This document shows positions 1 through 8,376 of a stretch of 64,000 bases of DNA, piece by piece. Numbering within the stretch: the first letter of the stretch is position 1; each line of letters starts with the position of its first letter. Below the pieces are notes generated by a model. The model ran no database searches. It was not told where the DNA came from and saw only the letters and a program-made list of their open reading frames with translations. Origin of the DNA: Streptomyces avicenniae (GTDB lineage Bacteria > Actinomycetota > Actinomycetes > Streptomycetales > Streptomycetaceae); contig NZ_JOEK01000002.1 in the NCBI RefSeq assembly GCF_000719135.1, positions 1 through 64,000 of the forward strand. Direction: 5' to 3'. The position numbers and the translations under genes were made by a program.

Positions 1-78
1 CACCGTGTGCGACACCCCCGGAGTGTTCTCCACAAAACTGGTGATCAACCAGTTCAGGTTCTGCGCCGCCTGGCTCAT
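1..78 (-). CDS. cvnB: Roadblock/LC7 protein CvnB, N-terminal fragment (runs off the left edge)
   Basis: The first 26 codons of a leftward gene are visible, beginning ATG at 78 and reading MSQAAQNLNWLITSFVENTP, the characteristic start of the Roadblock/LC7 protein encoded second in Streptomyces conservons. It lies 19 bp behind the conservon kinase. CvnB proteins are small cytoplasmic partners of the CvnA kinase and the CvnD Ras-like GTPase in a membrane-associated heterocomplex. The rest of the gene, and cvnC/cvnD, would lie outside the window. The identification rests on this short N-terminus plus position. Confidence 0.8.
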   Translation of the reverse strand, partial: MSQAAQNLNWLITSFVENTPGVSHTV

Positions 79-97
79 CGGCCTCACACTAACGCTC

Positions 98-3000
98 CTA
101 CTGGTACGTGGGGCCGAGGCCCCGGTCCGGCCGACCAGGCGTGGTACCGGCCTGGCGTCCCTGCTGAATTCCCCTGCGGAGATTGGTCAACCGGCCCCGG
201 ACGTCGTCCGGACGGCGGGAGACCGACGGACCGGTCGGGGCGGCCTGCTGGTGCTGCTGCGCGGCACCGGCCACGAGATTGGCCCGCGGCACGCGCCGCG
301 GCAGGCCCGAGGTGGTGACACCACCCGCGGACGGCTGGCGGAGCTGCTCCGCCTGCCGCCACCGTTCGTCGTTGGGCGACGTACGCCACGTGCTCCCCGT
401 GTCGGCGACCGGCTCCCTGCGGGGAGCGGGGGGCTGTGCCGGGGAGTGCGCGCCCGACGGCGGCCCAGGCTGGGCGGGCCGCGCCGGGAGGGGCGGGTTC
501 TGGGGGGACTGGACAGGGCCTTCCGGCTCCTGCGAGGACGGGGGCGCCGCCGGGGGCGGTGCCTGACGGAGACCGAACCAGGTCGATTCCATCTCCTCGA
601 AGATCGGGGTCCGCTCGGACACGCCCGGGTACTGCCGGGGCTCGGACAGCGGCGTGTGCAGGTCGCCCTGGTCGGGCCGCCGCCCGGTCTGCGCGGGGGG
701 CTGCGGGGCGGGCTCGCCCCGGTAACCCTGCGGACGCTGCCCGGAGTTGCCGAACACGTCGTCCTGGTACTGCTGCCGCCCGTCGTAGCCGCGCTGGTCC
801 CGGTAGGGCGGCTCGTCGTACGCGGGCTCCGGGCGGGGCGGCTCCTGGTAGGAGGCCGGCGCCTGGGCGGGCTGCTGGTACGACGGCTGCTGGGGGGGCT
901 GCGGGTAGGACGGCTCCTGGTAGGAGGTCGCGTACGGCTGCTGCGGGGCGGGGAACTCGCCGGTGTCGGACGGGTTGCGTCCGTCGGCGGGGGGCCTGTT
1001 GCCGGTCTGCGGGTACGCGTACTGGCCGGTGGTCGAGGGGTCGTCGGCGTGGTCGGGCAGCCCCTGCGCGGCCCGCGCCTGGCGTGCGGCGAAGGCGTCG
1101 GCCATCGCGGAACGGCCCGTCGGCTGCTGCGGCGGGGCGGGCGGCTGGTACGGCTGCGGGCCGGGCCCGACAGTCGGGAACTGGCCGGTCGCGGTCCGGT
1201 CGTCGTGACCGCGCGGGTGGTCCTGCTCGGCCCGTGCGACCGGTATTCGGCCGCTCTCCTCGACACTCGTGGCCCAGCTCGGCCGTCCGCCGGGCGTGCC
1301 GGCCGGGGTCTGCGGCGGGGCGGGCGCGGGCGGCGGGGCCTGCGGCGCGGGGACCGGAGGGGGCGGCGTCTGCGGCGAGACGCGCGGGGCGGACTCCTCG
1401 CCCACGGGACGGGAGGGCAGCGCGGGGCGCTCGGCGGGGCCGCCGACCTGGTTGCGGGGCCGTTCGGCCGGGCGGCCACCGAGGCTGCGCTGCCTGCCGG
1501 GCCCGGTGCCGTCCCCGAGCCGCCCGGGACCGAGCCGTCCCGCCTCGGCGGCGGGGCGGCGGACCGGCGGCGGCTCGCGGTGGAGCGTGGCGGTCGGCGG
1601 GGCGGAGCCGTCGGCCGGGCGCGGCCTGACGCCGTCCTGGGCGACGTCGGCCGGGAGCATGACCAGCGCGGTGGTGCCGCCGGAGTCGGAGGGACGCAGC
1701 TGGATGCGGATGCCGTGCCGCAGGGACAGGCGGCCGACCACGAACAGGCCCATGCGCCGGGAGACGGAGACGTCCACCGTCGGCGGGTTGGCGAGCCGGT
1801 CGTTGATCTCGGCGAGGTCCTCGGGCGACAGGCCGATGCCGGTGTCGTGGATCTCCACGAGCACCCGGCCGTCCGGCAGGGCGTGGCCGGTGACCTTGAC
1901 CTTGGTCTGCGGGGAGGAGAACGACGTGGCGTTCTCCAGCAGCTCGGCGAGGAGGTGCACGAGGTCGTTGACGACGCGTCCGGCGACGTCGGTCTTGGGG
2001 ACCGCCGACAGCTCGATGCGCTCGTACTGCTCCACCTCGGAGGCGGCGGCGCGCAGGACGTCCACCAGCGGGACGGGGCGCGTCCAGCGGCGGCCGGGCT
2101 CCTCACCCGCGAGGACGAGGAGGTTCTCACCGTTGCGGCGCATGCGGGTCGCGAGGTGGTCGAGCTTGAACAGCGAGGAGAGCTGGTCGGGGTCGGCCTC
2201 GCGGGACTCCAGCTCGGAGATGAGCGACAGCTGACGCTGGATCAGGCCCTGGCTGCGGCGGGAGAGGTTCGTGAACATCGCGTTGACGTTGCCCCGCAGC
2301 AGGGCCTGCTCACCGGCGAGGCGGACGGCCTCGCGGTGGACGTCGTCGAACGCCTCGGCCACACGGCCGATCTCGTCCCGCGTGTAGACGCCGATCGGCT
2401 CGACGGACGTGTTGACGTCCTGCGGCTCGGCCTCGGACATCTGGCGCACGACCTCGGGCAGCCGCTTGTGGGCGACCTCCTGGGCCGTCGCCTGGAGGCG
2501 GCGCAGCGAGCGGACCATCGAGCGGGCGACGACGAACGCGCCGACCAGCGAGAGCCCGAGGACCAGCAGGACGACGGCGCCGTTGAGGATCGCCTCGTTC
2601 TCCGCCTCGTCCTGGAGCGCGCGGGCCTGGGCGATCATCTCGTCGAGCAGCTGCTGCTCGATGCTGTTCATCGCCTGGATCTTGTCGCGGTCCTGCTCGA
2701 ACCAGTACTGGTACGTGCGGTAGCTGCCCGCGATGCCTTCCTCGGCGGCGAAGACCTGGTCGGCGAAGGTGCGGGCGGCGGAGATGTTGACGCTGCCGCC
2801 GTACAGGGGCGCCAGCAGCTCGGTGGCGCGGTCGGAGTCCTGGTAGATGTCGCGGAACGTGTTGAGCTTGGCGCTCTCGTTCATCATGTTGCTGCGGCCG
2901 TAGCGCCAGTCGCTCTCGGAGAGTTCGGCACGGCCGCCGGGGAGCTGGTCGCGGGCGAGGCCCGCGGTGATGACGGCGCGCTGGATGGAGGCGTGCTCCT

Positions 3001-3775
3001 TGGCGGCCGAGAACGCGGCGAGGGCGCGGGTGCTGCGGATCATCACGCCGTTGCCGGTGGCCTGCGCCATGTCCTGCGAGAGGCTGAGCAGCGAGGTGAT
3101 CATGCCGTTGTAGCGGGAGATCGTCTGGGAGACGTACTCCGGGTCGAGGAACGCGTCGTTGCGCAGACCGCTCAGCTCGTAGAGCTGGGTGCCGATGTCC
3201 GTGATGCTGGCGGTGATACCGGCCATCGCGGGGTCGGTGGTGTCGATGCGCTGCGTCGCGTTGTTGAACCGCCCCAGGGCCGCGTCGGACGCCTCGCGCG
3301 GGCCGATGACCTCGTCGCTGGTGTCCGGCTCGCCGACGATCAGCGGGCCGACGGCCCGGTCGCGCTCCTCCTGGAGGGCGGCGGCGAGGAGGGTGGCGTT
3401 CTCGGTGACCTCGGTGAGCAGCTGCATGTCGTCCAGCTGGTCGATGTTGGCCATCGAGTTCTGGAGCCGCAGACCGCCGAGGATCGTCGCGGCGACGACG
3501 GGCAGGGCGATGAGGGAGACCAGCCGGGTGCTGATGCGCCAGTTGCGCAGGGCGAGCCGGGAACCGGCCTGGCTGGGCCGCGCGGGCGCCGCCCCCGCTT
3601 CCTTCTTGTCCTTGTCCCCCTCGGAGGTGCCCTCGGACGTGGGGCGTCCGCCGTCGGGGTCAGGGCGCGCCGGGCCGTCGCCCGTGCCGGGGTCGGCCGC
3701 GGCATCCCGGTCGGTCACACCACCTGGCCCCGCATCCCCCGCAGCACTGCCTTCCCTCTTCAAACGTCCCTGCAC
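98..3775 (-). CDS. cvnA: Conservon sensor histidine kinase-like protein CvnA with nitrate/nitrite-sensing domain
   Basis: A membrane sensor of 1225 residues. It has a charged cytoplasmic N-tail (1-80), TM1 (about 82-102), an extracellular nitrate/nitrite-sensing-type helical domain (about 105-390), TM2 (396-418), HAMP (419-485), a DHp-like helix with LDHLATR (His540), and an HATPase domain with N-box Asn615, G1 DTGIG (644-648) and G2 RMGLFVVG (674-681). A low-complexity Pro/Gln/Tyr tail follows (about 711-1225). GTG at 3775 is preferred: AGAGG lies 11 nt upstream and the protein then starts VQGRLKRE, as I recall for CvnA1. An upstream in-frame TTG at 3874 would add 33 poor residues. cvnB follows after 19 bp, so this is the head of a conservon operon. 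Confidence 0.9.
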   Translation of the reverse strand: MQGRLKREGSAAGDAGPGGVTDRDAAADPGTGDGPARPDPDGGRPTSEGTSEGDKDKKEAGAAPARPSQAGSRLALRNWRISTRLVSLIALPVVAATILGGLRLQNSMANIDQLDDMQLLTEVTENATLLAAALQEERDRAVGPLIVGEPDTSDEVIGPREASDAALGRFNNATQRIDTTDPAMAGITASITDIGTQLYELSGLRNDAFLDPEYVSQTISRYNGMITSLLSLSQDMAQATGNGVMIRSTRALAAFSAAKEHASIQRAVITAGLARDQLPGGRAELSESDWRYGRSNMMNESAKLNTFRDIYQDSDRATELLAPLYGGSVNISAARTFADQVFAAEEGIAGSYRTYQYWFEQDRDKIQAMNSIEQQLLDEMIAQARALQDEAENEAILNGAVVLLVLGLSLVGAFVVARSMVRSLRRLQATAQEVAHKRLPEVVRQMSEAEPQDVNTSVEPIGVYTRDEIGRVAEAFDDVHREAVRLAGEQALLRGNVNAMFTNLSRRSQGLIQRQLSLISELESREADPDQLSSLFKLDHLATRMRRNGENLLVLAGEEPGRRWTRPVPLVDVLRAAASEVEQYERIELSAVPKTDVAGRVVNDLVHLLAELLENATSFSSPQTKVKVTGHALPDGRVLVEIHDTGIGLSPEDLAEINDRLANPPTVDVSVSRRMGLFVVGRLSLRHGIRIQLRPSDSGGTTALVMLPADVAQDGVRPRPADGSAPPTATLHREPPPVRRPAAEAGRLGPGRLGDGTGPGRQRSLGGRPAERPRNQVGGPAERPALPSRPVGEESAPRVSPQTPPPPVPAPQAPPPAPAPPQTPAGTPGGRPSWATSVEESGRIPVARAEQDHPRGHDDRTATGQFPTVGPGPQPYQPPAPPQQPTGRSAMADAFAARQARAAQGLPDHADDPSTTGQYAYPQTGNRPPADGRNPSDTGEFPAPQQPYATSYQEPSYPQPPQQPSYQQPAQAPASYQEPPRPEPAYDEPPYRDQRGYDGRQQYQDDVFGNSGQRPQGYRGEPAPQPPAQTGRRPDQGDLHTPLSEPRQYPGVSERTPIFEEMESTWFGLRQAPPPAAPPSSQEPEGPVQSPQNPPLPARPAQPGPPSGAHSPAQPPAPRREPVADTGSTWRTSPNDERWRQAEQLRQPSAGGVTTSGLPRRVPRANLVAGAAQQHQQAAPTGPSVSRRPDDVRGRLTNLRRGIQQGRQAGTTPGRPDRGLGPTYQ

Positions 3776-4294
3776 TAGCGTCGCAACCTCTGGACCTTGG
3801 CGCCCGTCGTCGTGACGACGAAGCGGTGTCGAGCCGGGGGCGGATGGTACGCCCCGTTCCGGTCGTTCGGGCAACCGACGCGTCTTGCGATCAGCCAGTG
3901 CGTGACGCCTGATGCGCGCCCCTCACAGGGCGGCCGACCCGCGACGGTCCGTGGAATTCCAGCACAGTGGCCGACCGGCAACAAGGGCCCGGAACAAGGC
4001 CGTGACATCTATGACGCTGTGGCGACGAACCCTCACGGTGTGTGGAACTCACGTGGGGGCAAACCGGACTTACGCCCACCCGAGCACCACGGGATACACA
4101 CGGCGCGACGGCCGGGGACGCGGCAGAAGTAAAGCCATATCGCCCTTTGTCGGCTTTGTCCACGTCGAACTCACGTCTGCTTTGACCGCTTTTGATCGGA
4201 GGGCGTGAACAAAATCACAACGATTCCGTGACAGATTGATGGTTTATCGATGTTCCCGGAGACATAAGTGATCACAGTTGTGCGGACGCGCGAC
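3776..4294. other. Intergenic region upstream of cvnA, no gene seen
   Basis: About 520 bp between cvnA and the accE terminator. Short ORFs on both strands lack Shine-Dalgarno sequences, family signatures and convincing codon bias. The part from about 4130 to 4275 is conspicuously AT-richer than the rest of the window and probably holds the cvnA promoter, although I could not fix a convincing -35/-10 pair. As I remember S. coelicolor, several small genes separate accE and cvnA1; none is evident here. Confidence 0.5.
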
Positions 4295-4326
4295 GGCCCC
4301 CCGGACGGTGAACCGTCCGGGGGGCC
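4295..4326 (-). terminator. Rho-independent-type hairpin after accE
   Basis: A perfect 15-bp stem (4295-4309 pairing with 4312-4326) of very high GC, closed by a GGTGAACC tip, begins 31 nt beyond the accE stop codon. It has no U-tract, which is usual for Streptomyces terminators. It ends the accB-accE transcript. Confidence 0.8.
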
Positions 4327-4356
4327 GGGGTCGCAGGGCGTGGACCTCGGGGGCGG

Positions 4357-4566
4357 TCAGCCCTGCCAGCTGTGGGGCGCGCGGAAACCGGTGCTGCGCT
4401 CCAGGCGCCGCCAGCCCGCGCTGGAGCGCACCCGGACGGTCGGCGCCACGGGGCCCTGCGCGGCGCGCGAGATCAACAGCGCGGTCACCGCCGCCAGTTC
4501 CTCGGCGCTCGCCTGGCCCTTCTCGACCTTGACCAGTCTCGGGTCGCCACTCGTCTCGACGCTCAT
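4357..4566 (-). CDS. accE: Acyl-CoA carboxylase epsilon subunit
   Basis: A 69-residue protein starting MSVETSGDPRLVKVEKGQAS with the pattern ASAEELAAVTALL and a C-terminal WRRLERSTGFRAPHSWQ, typical of actinobacterial AccE. Epsilon subunits bind the carboxyltransferase beta subunit and stimulate the acyl-CoA carboxylase complex that makes malonyl- and methylmalonyl-CoA. It lies 98 bp downstream of accB on the same strand, which fits co-transcription, and is followed by a strong terminator. The ATG at 4566 is preceded by AAGGAGAAGG. Confidence 0.92.
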   Translation of the reverse strand: MSVETSGDPRLVKVEKGQASAEELAAVTALLISRAAQGPVAPTVRVRSSAGWRRLERSTGFRAPHSWQG

Positions 4567-4664
4567 CAGACCTTCTCCTTCATCCGTACTCGTCGCTCAC
4601 CGTCGGACGGACACCGCGGGGACCGCGCCTCGTCGCGCGTTCCGCCCACCGGGCCGCCGGGAAC

Positions 4665-6269
4665 TCACAGGGGCGGGTTGCCGTGCTTGCGGACCGGGAG
4701 GTCCGCGTGCTTGGTGCGCAGCATCGCCAGCGTGCCGATCAGGACGGACCGCGTCTCGGCCGGTTCGATGACGTCATCGACCAGACCGCGCTCCGCCGCG
4801 TAGTAGGGGTGCATCAGCTCGGCCTTGTACTCCTTGACCATCCGCGCCCGCATCGCCTCCGGGTCCTCGGCCGCGGCGATCTGGCGGCGGAAGATGACGT
4901 TGGCGGCTCCCTCGGCGCCCATCACCGCGATCTCGTTCGTCGGCCAGGCGAGCGTGACGTCCGCGCCGATCGTCTGGGAGTCCATGACGATGTACGCGCC
5001 GCCGTACGCCTTGCGCAGGATGAGGGAGATGCGGGGCACCGTCGCGTTGCAGTACGCGTACAGCAGCTTGGCGCCGTGCCGGATGATACCGCCGTGCTCC
5101 TGGTCCACGCCGGGCAGGAAGCCGGGCACGTCCAGCAGCGTCAGGATGGGGATGTTGAACGCGTCGCACATCTGGACGAAGCGTGCGGCCTTCTCCGACG
5201 CGTGGATGTCCAGCACACCGGCCATCGACTGCGGCTGGTTGGCGACGATGCCCACGACCTGGCCGTCGAGGCGGGCCAGCGCGCAGATGATGTTCTGCGC
5301 CCAGCGCTCGTGGACCTCCAGGTACTCGCCGTCGTCCACGAGTTCCTCGATGACGGACCGCATGTCGTAGGGGCGGTTGCCGTCGGCGGGGACGAGATCG
5401 ACCAGCGCCTCGCCGCGCCGGTCGGCGGGGTCCTTGGCGGTGACGGCCGGGGGGTTCTCGCGGTTGTTGCTCGGCAGGAGCGACAGGAGGTAGCGGACCT
5501 CCTCGATGCACGTCTCCTCGTCGTCGTACGCGAAGTGCGCGACGCCCGAGGTGCCCGCGTGCACGTCGGCGCCGCCGAGGCCGTTGTGCGTGACCTCGGC
5601 GCCGGTGACCGCCTGCACGACGTCGGGGCCCGTGATGAACATCTGCGAGGTCTCGCGGACCATGAAGACGAAGTCGGTGAGGGCCGGGGAGTACGCGGCG
5701 CCGCCCGCGCACGGGCCGAGCATCACGGAGATCTGCGGGATGACCCCGGAGGCCCTGGTGTTGCGCTGGAAGATGCCGCCGTACCCGGCGAGCGCGGAGA
5801 CGCCCTCCTGGATACGGGCGCCCGCGCCGTCGTTCAGCGAGACCAGGGGGGCACCGGCCGCGATGGCCATGTCCATGATCTTGTGGATCTTCGCGGCGTG
5901 GGCCTCGCCCAGGGCGCCGCCGAAGATGCGGAAGTCGTGCGCGTAGACGAAGACCGTGCGGCCGTCCACGGTTCCCCAGCCGGTGACGACGCCGTCCGTG
6001 TAGGGACGTTTCGCCTCGAGACCGAAGCCGGTGGCCCGGTGGCGGCGCAGTCCGCCGACCTCCTGGAACGAGCCGTCGTCGAGCAGCAGGTCGATCCGCT
6101 CCCTGGCGGTCAGCTTGCCCTTCGCGTGCTGGGCCTCGGTCGCCTTCTCGGACGGACCGCGCAGCGCCTCGGCACGGATCGCGCGCAGCTCGGCGACTCG
6201 TCCCTGGGCGTCGAGGACGGGGGCCGGCTCGGTGCGGTCGGACCGCTCGGCCTCGGAAAGATCGGTCAT
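4665..6269 (-). CDS. accB: Acyl-CoA carboxylase carboxyltransferase beta subunit
   Basis: A 534-residue biotin-dependent carboxyltransferase of the acetyl/propionyl-CoA carboxylase beta family. It has two crotonase-like domains (about 40-280 and 290-520), oxyanion-hole glycines in PCAGGAAYSPAL (186-197), and the acyl-CoA pocket motif RKAYGGAYIVMDSQ (419-432). At the position that sets substrate preference in Streptomyces (Asp in strict propionyl-CoA PccB, Ile in AccB), this protein has Ile427. That suggests an AccB able to use both acetyl- and propionyl-CoA. The alpha (biotin) subunit must be encoded elsewhere. accE follows directly. The start ATG at 6269 gives MTDLSEAERS. Confidence 0.93.
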   Translation of the reverse strand: MTDLSEAERSDRTEPAPVLDAQGRVAELRAIRAEALRGPSEKATEAQHAKGKLTARERIDLLLDDGSFQEVGGLRRHRATGFGLEAKRPYTDGVVTGWGTVDGRTVFVYAHDFRIFGGALGEAHAAKIHKIMDMAIAAGAPLVSLNDGAGARIQEGVSALAGYGGIFQRNTRASGVIPQISVMLGPCAGGAAYSPALTDFVFMVRETSQMFITGPDVVQAVTGAEVTHNGLGGADVHAGTSGVAHFAYDDEETCIEEVRYLLSLLPSNNRENPPAVTAKDPADRRGEALVDLVPADGNRPYDMRSVIEELVDDGEYLEVHERWAQNIICALARLDGQVVGIVANQPQSMAGVLDIHASEKAARFVQMCDAFNIPILTLLDVPGFLPGVDQEHGGIIRHGAKLLYAYCNATVPRISLILRKAYGGAYIVMDSQTIGADVTLAWPTNEIAVMGAEGAANVIFRRQIAAAEDPEAMRARMVKEYKAELMHPYYAAERGLVDDVIEPAETRSVLIGTLAMLRTKHADLPVRKHGNPPL

Positions 6270-6402
6270 GTATAGACCCTACGAAACCGGGGCCCGGCCT
6301 GCCCTCGTCAGATCCGTACAGTCTCCGCCCCCGATTCATGGCCGCGCTGGACAGAAGTCGGCCGCCCAGGGGCCGCCGTGCAGGGAAGTGGCCCAGCGAA
6401 CC

Positions 6403-6437
6403 GCGGAGGCGCTGTGGGATGTCCACAGCGCCTCCGC
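6403..6437 (-). terminator. Hairpin terminator after cimA
   Basis: A perfect 15-bp stem (6403-6417 with 6423-6437, 5-nt loop) begins 6 nt after the cimA stop codon in the cimA-to-accB gap. It should end cimA transcription and insulate accB. Confidence 0.75.
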
Positions 6438-6443
6438 CGCCAC

Positions 6444-8060
6444 TCACTCCTCCGGGTGAAGCCCGGCCCGGAGCAGGCCGTAGGTGTAGGCGTCGTCCAG
6501 CGCCTGCCAGGAGGCGGCGATGACGTTGTCGGCGACGCCCACGGTGGACCACTCGCCGGTGCCGTCGCTCGTGGTGATGAGGACGCGGGTCGTGGACTGG
6601 GTGCCCTGCTTGCCCTCCAGGATGCGGACCTTGTAGTCCACCAGCTGGATACGGGCCAGCTCCGGGAAGGTCTGCTCAAGCCCGGTGCGCAGCGCGCGGT
6701 CGAGGGCGTGGACCGGTCCGTTGCCCTCCCCCGTGGCGATGACCCGCTCGCCCTTGGCGCGCAGCCGCACCGTGGCCTCGTTGTCCACGCCGCCGTCCGT
6801 GCGCTGGTCGGTGATCGTGCGCCAGGACTCCAGCCGGAAGAAGCGGCGGCTGCCGCCCGCGACCTCGGCGCGCAGCAGCAGTTCGAACGAGGCGTCGGCC
6901 GCCTCGTAGGTGAAGCCCTTCAGCTCCTGCTCCTTGACGCGGGCGACGATCCGGCCGACGAGGTCGCGGTCGCCCTCCAGGTCGTAGCCCAGCTCGCGGC
7001 CCTTCAGCTCGATGGAGGCGCGGCCCGCCATGTCGGAGACGAGCATGCGCATCGAGTTGCCGACCAGGTCGGGATCGATGTGCTGGTAGAGGTCGGGATC
7101 GACCTTGATGGCGGAGGCGTGCAGCCCGGCCTTGTGGGCGAAGGCGGAGACGCCGACGTACGGCTGGTGGGTGGACGGCGTGAGGTTGACGACCTCGGCG
7201 ATGGCGTGCGAGATGCGGGTCATCTCGGTCAGGGCGCCCGCCGGGAGGACGCGCCTGCCGTACTTCAGCTCCAGGGCGGCGACGACGGGGAACAGGTTGG
7301 CGTTGCCGACGCGCTCGCCGTAGCCGTTGGCGGTGCACTGCACGTGGGTCGCCCCGGCGTCCACGGCGGCCAGGGTGTTGGCGACGCCGCAGCCGCTGTC
7401 GTCCTGCGCGTGCATGCCGACGCGCGCGCCGGTGTCGGCGACGACGGTGCGGACGACGGCCTGTACCTGCGCGGGCAGCATGCCGCCGTTGGTGTCGCAC
7501 AGGACGACGACGTCGGCCCCCGCGTCCGAGGCGGCGCGGACGACGTCGAGGGCGTAGGCGGGGTTGGCCACGTAGCCGTCGAAGAAGTGCTCGCAGTCCA
7601 CGAAGACGCGGCGGCCCCGCTCACGCAGGTGCGTCACCGTGTCGCGGATCATCGCCAGGTTCTCGTCCAGCGTGGTGCGCAGGGCGAGTTCGACGTGCCG
7701 GTCGTGCGACTTGGCGACGAGACAGACGACGGGGGCGTCGGAGTCGAGCAGCGCCTTGACCTGGGGGTCGGCCGTGACGTCGGCCCCGGCCTTGCGGGTG
7801 GAGCCGAAGGCGACGAGCTGCGCGTGGCGGAGGTTCAGCTCGGTGCGGGCGCGGGCGAAGAACTCGGTGTCCCGGGGGTTGGCACCCGGCCAGCCGCCCT
7901 CGATGAAGCCGACGCCGAAGGTGTCCAGGTGACGGGCGATGGTCAGCTTGTCGGCGACCGTGAGGTTGATGCCCTCCCGCTGGGCGCCGTCGCGCAGCGT
8001 GGTGTCGAAGACGTGGAACGCGTCGCTGGGGACGCTCCGGTCCGTGGCGTCGGTGGTCAT
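6444..8060 (-). CDS. cimA: (R)-citramalate synthase
   Basis: A 538-residue LeuA/CimA-family enzyme that condenses acetyl-CoA with pyruvate to citramalate, opening a threonine-independent route to 2-ketobutyrate and isoleucine. The N-terminal HMGL-like TIM barrel has VFDTTLRDGAQREG (17-30) and a metal-binding HAQDDSGCGVAN. The C-terminal regulatory domain (about 400-530), with its conserved LVDYKVRIL, is shared with LeuA and usually binds the feedback inhibitor. QREG and FIEGGWPGANP favour citramalate synthase over homocitrate or isopropylmalate synthase. A leader peptide with two Ile codons and an attenuator-like hairpin lie upstream, which fits isoleucine control. Confidence 0.9.
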   Translation of the reverse strand: MTTDATDRSVPSDAFHVFDTTLRDGAQREGINLTVADKLTIARHLDTFGVGFIEGGWPGANPRDTEFFARARTELNLRHAQLVAFGSTRKAGADVTADPQVKALLDSDAPVVCLVAKSHDRHVELALRTTLDENLAMIRDTVTHLRERGRRVFVDCEHFFDGYVANPAYALDVVRAASDAGADVVVLCDTNGGMLPAQVQAVVRTVVADTGARVGMHAQDDSGCGVANTLAAVDAGATHVQCTANGYGERVGNANLFPVVAALELKYGRRVLPAGALTEMTRISHAIAEVVNLTPSTHQPYVGVSAFAHKAGLHASAIKVDPDLYQHIDPDLVGNSMRMLVSDMAGRASIELKGRELGYDLEGDRDLVGRIVARVKEQELKGFTYEAADASFELLLRAEVAGGSRRFFRLESWRTITDQRTDGGVDNEATVRLRAKGERVIATGEGNGPVHALDRALRTGLEQTFPELARIQLVDYKVRILEGKQGTQSTTRVLITTSDGTGEWSTVGVADNVIAASWQALDDAYTYGLLRAGLHPEE

Positions 8061-8156
8061 GTGGTCAGGGCTCCTGTCCTGGGGAGGACTTCCGGTGATG
8101 CGGTCGGAGAGTGTGACGGGGGACGGAAACCGGTCCGGGGCGCCGCGTGCCGCGTG

Positions 8157-8194
8157 CGGAAAACGAAAAGACCTCTCGCGGATGCGAGAGGTCT
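8157..8194 (-). terminator. Attenuator terminator upstream of cimA
   Basis: On the minus strand, an 11-bp perfect stem (8184-8194 pairing with 8169-8179, 4-nt loop) is followed by TTTTCGTTTT (8159-8168). It is one of the few textbook U-tract terminators in the window. It sits inside the 5' leader, about 56 nt after the leader-peptide stop and about 97 nt before the cimA start. That position means it must be conditionally read through for cimA to be made, so it is a candidate attenuator. Confidence 0.75.
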
Positions 8195-8249
8195 GCGCGC
8201 GGGTCGTGGCACGGTGGCCGCTGCCGCTCTGGGGCGAGGCGTCAGCAGG

Positions 8250-8285
8250 TCACTGCGGACCGGCGCGCTGGTCACCGATAATCAT
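8250..8285 (-). CDS. Candidate cimA leader peptide MIIGDQRAGPQ
   Basis: An 11-codon ORF (ATG at 8285, TGA at 8250-8252) encodes two consecutive isoleucines as codons 2 and 3. One of them is ATT, a rare codon in high-GC Streptomyces. It is followed by the U-tract terminator. Stalling at the Ile codons when charged tRNA-Ile is scarce could prevent terminator formation. I see no clear Shine-Dalgarno sequence. The alternative antiterminator fold was not resolved by eye, so the call is by architecture. Confidence 0.55.
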   Translation of the reverse strand: MIIGDQRAGPQ

Positions 8286-8309
8286 GGCGAACCGAAGCAC
8301 GGGCCCAGT

Positions 8310-8335
8310 GTGGCACAGGGCCATCCCTGTGCCAC
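8310..8335 (-). terminator. Hairpin after ilvE
   Basis: A perfect 11-bp stem (8310-8320 with 8325-8335, loop CCAT) lies 42 nt beyond the ilvE stop and just upstream of the cimA leader peptide. It separates ilvE from the cimA leader transcript. Confidence 0.65.
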
Positions 8336-8376
8336 CCGCCGTCTCACCATCCGGACCCGGCGCCGGGGCGTGCCCG

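Noticed and set aside
5..3778. Long right-facing open frame (1257 codons) opposite cvnA
   Set aside because: It mirrors cvnA codon positions, is Arg/Gly/Leu/Val-biased without domains and has no start signal. GC-rich third positions open such antisense frames. Similar frames opposite accB, cimA, serA, the ilv cluster, both LAL genes, gatA/gatC and ligA were rejected for the same reason.
3797..4208. Short ORFs in the cvnA-accE gap on both strands
   Set aside because: No ribosome binding sites, no family resemblance and mutually overlapping frames without consistent codon bias.
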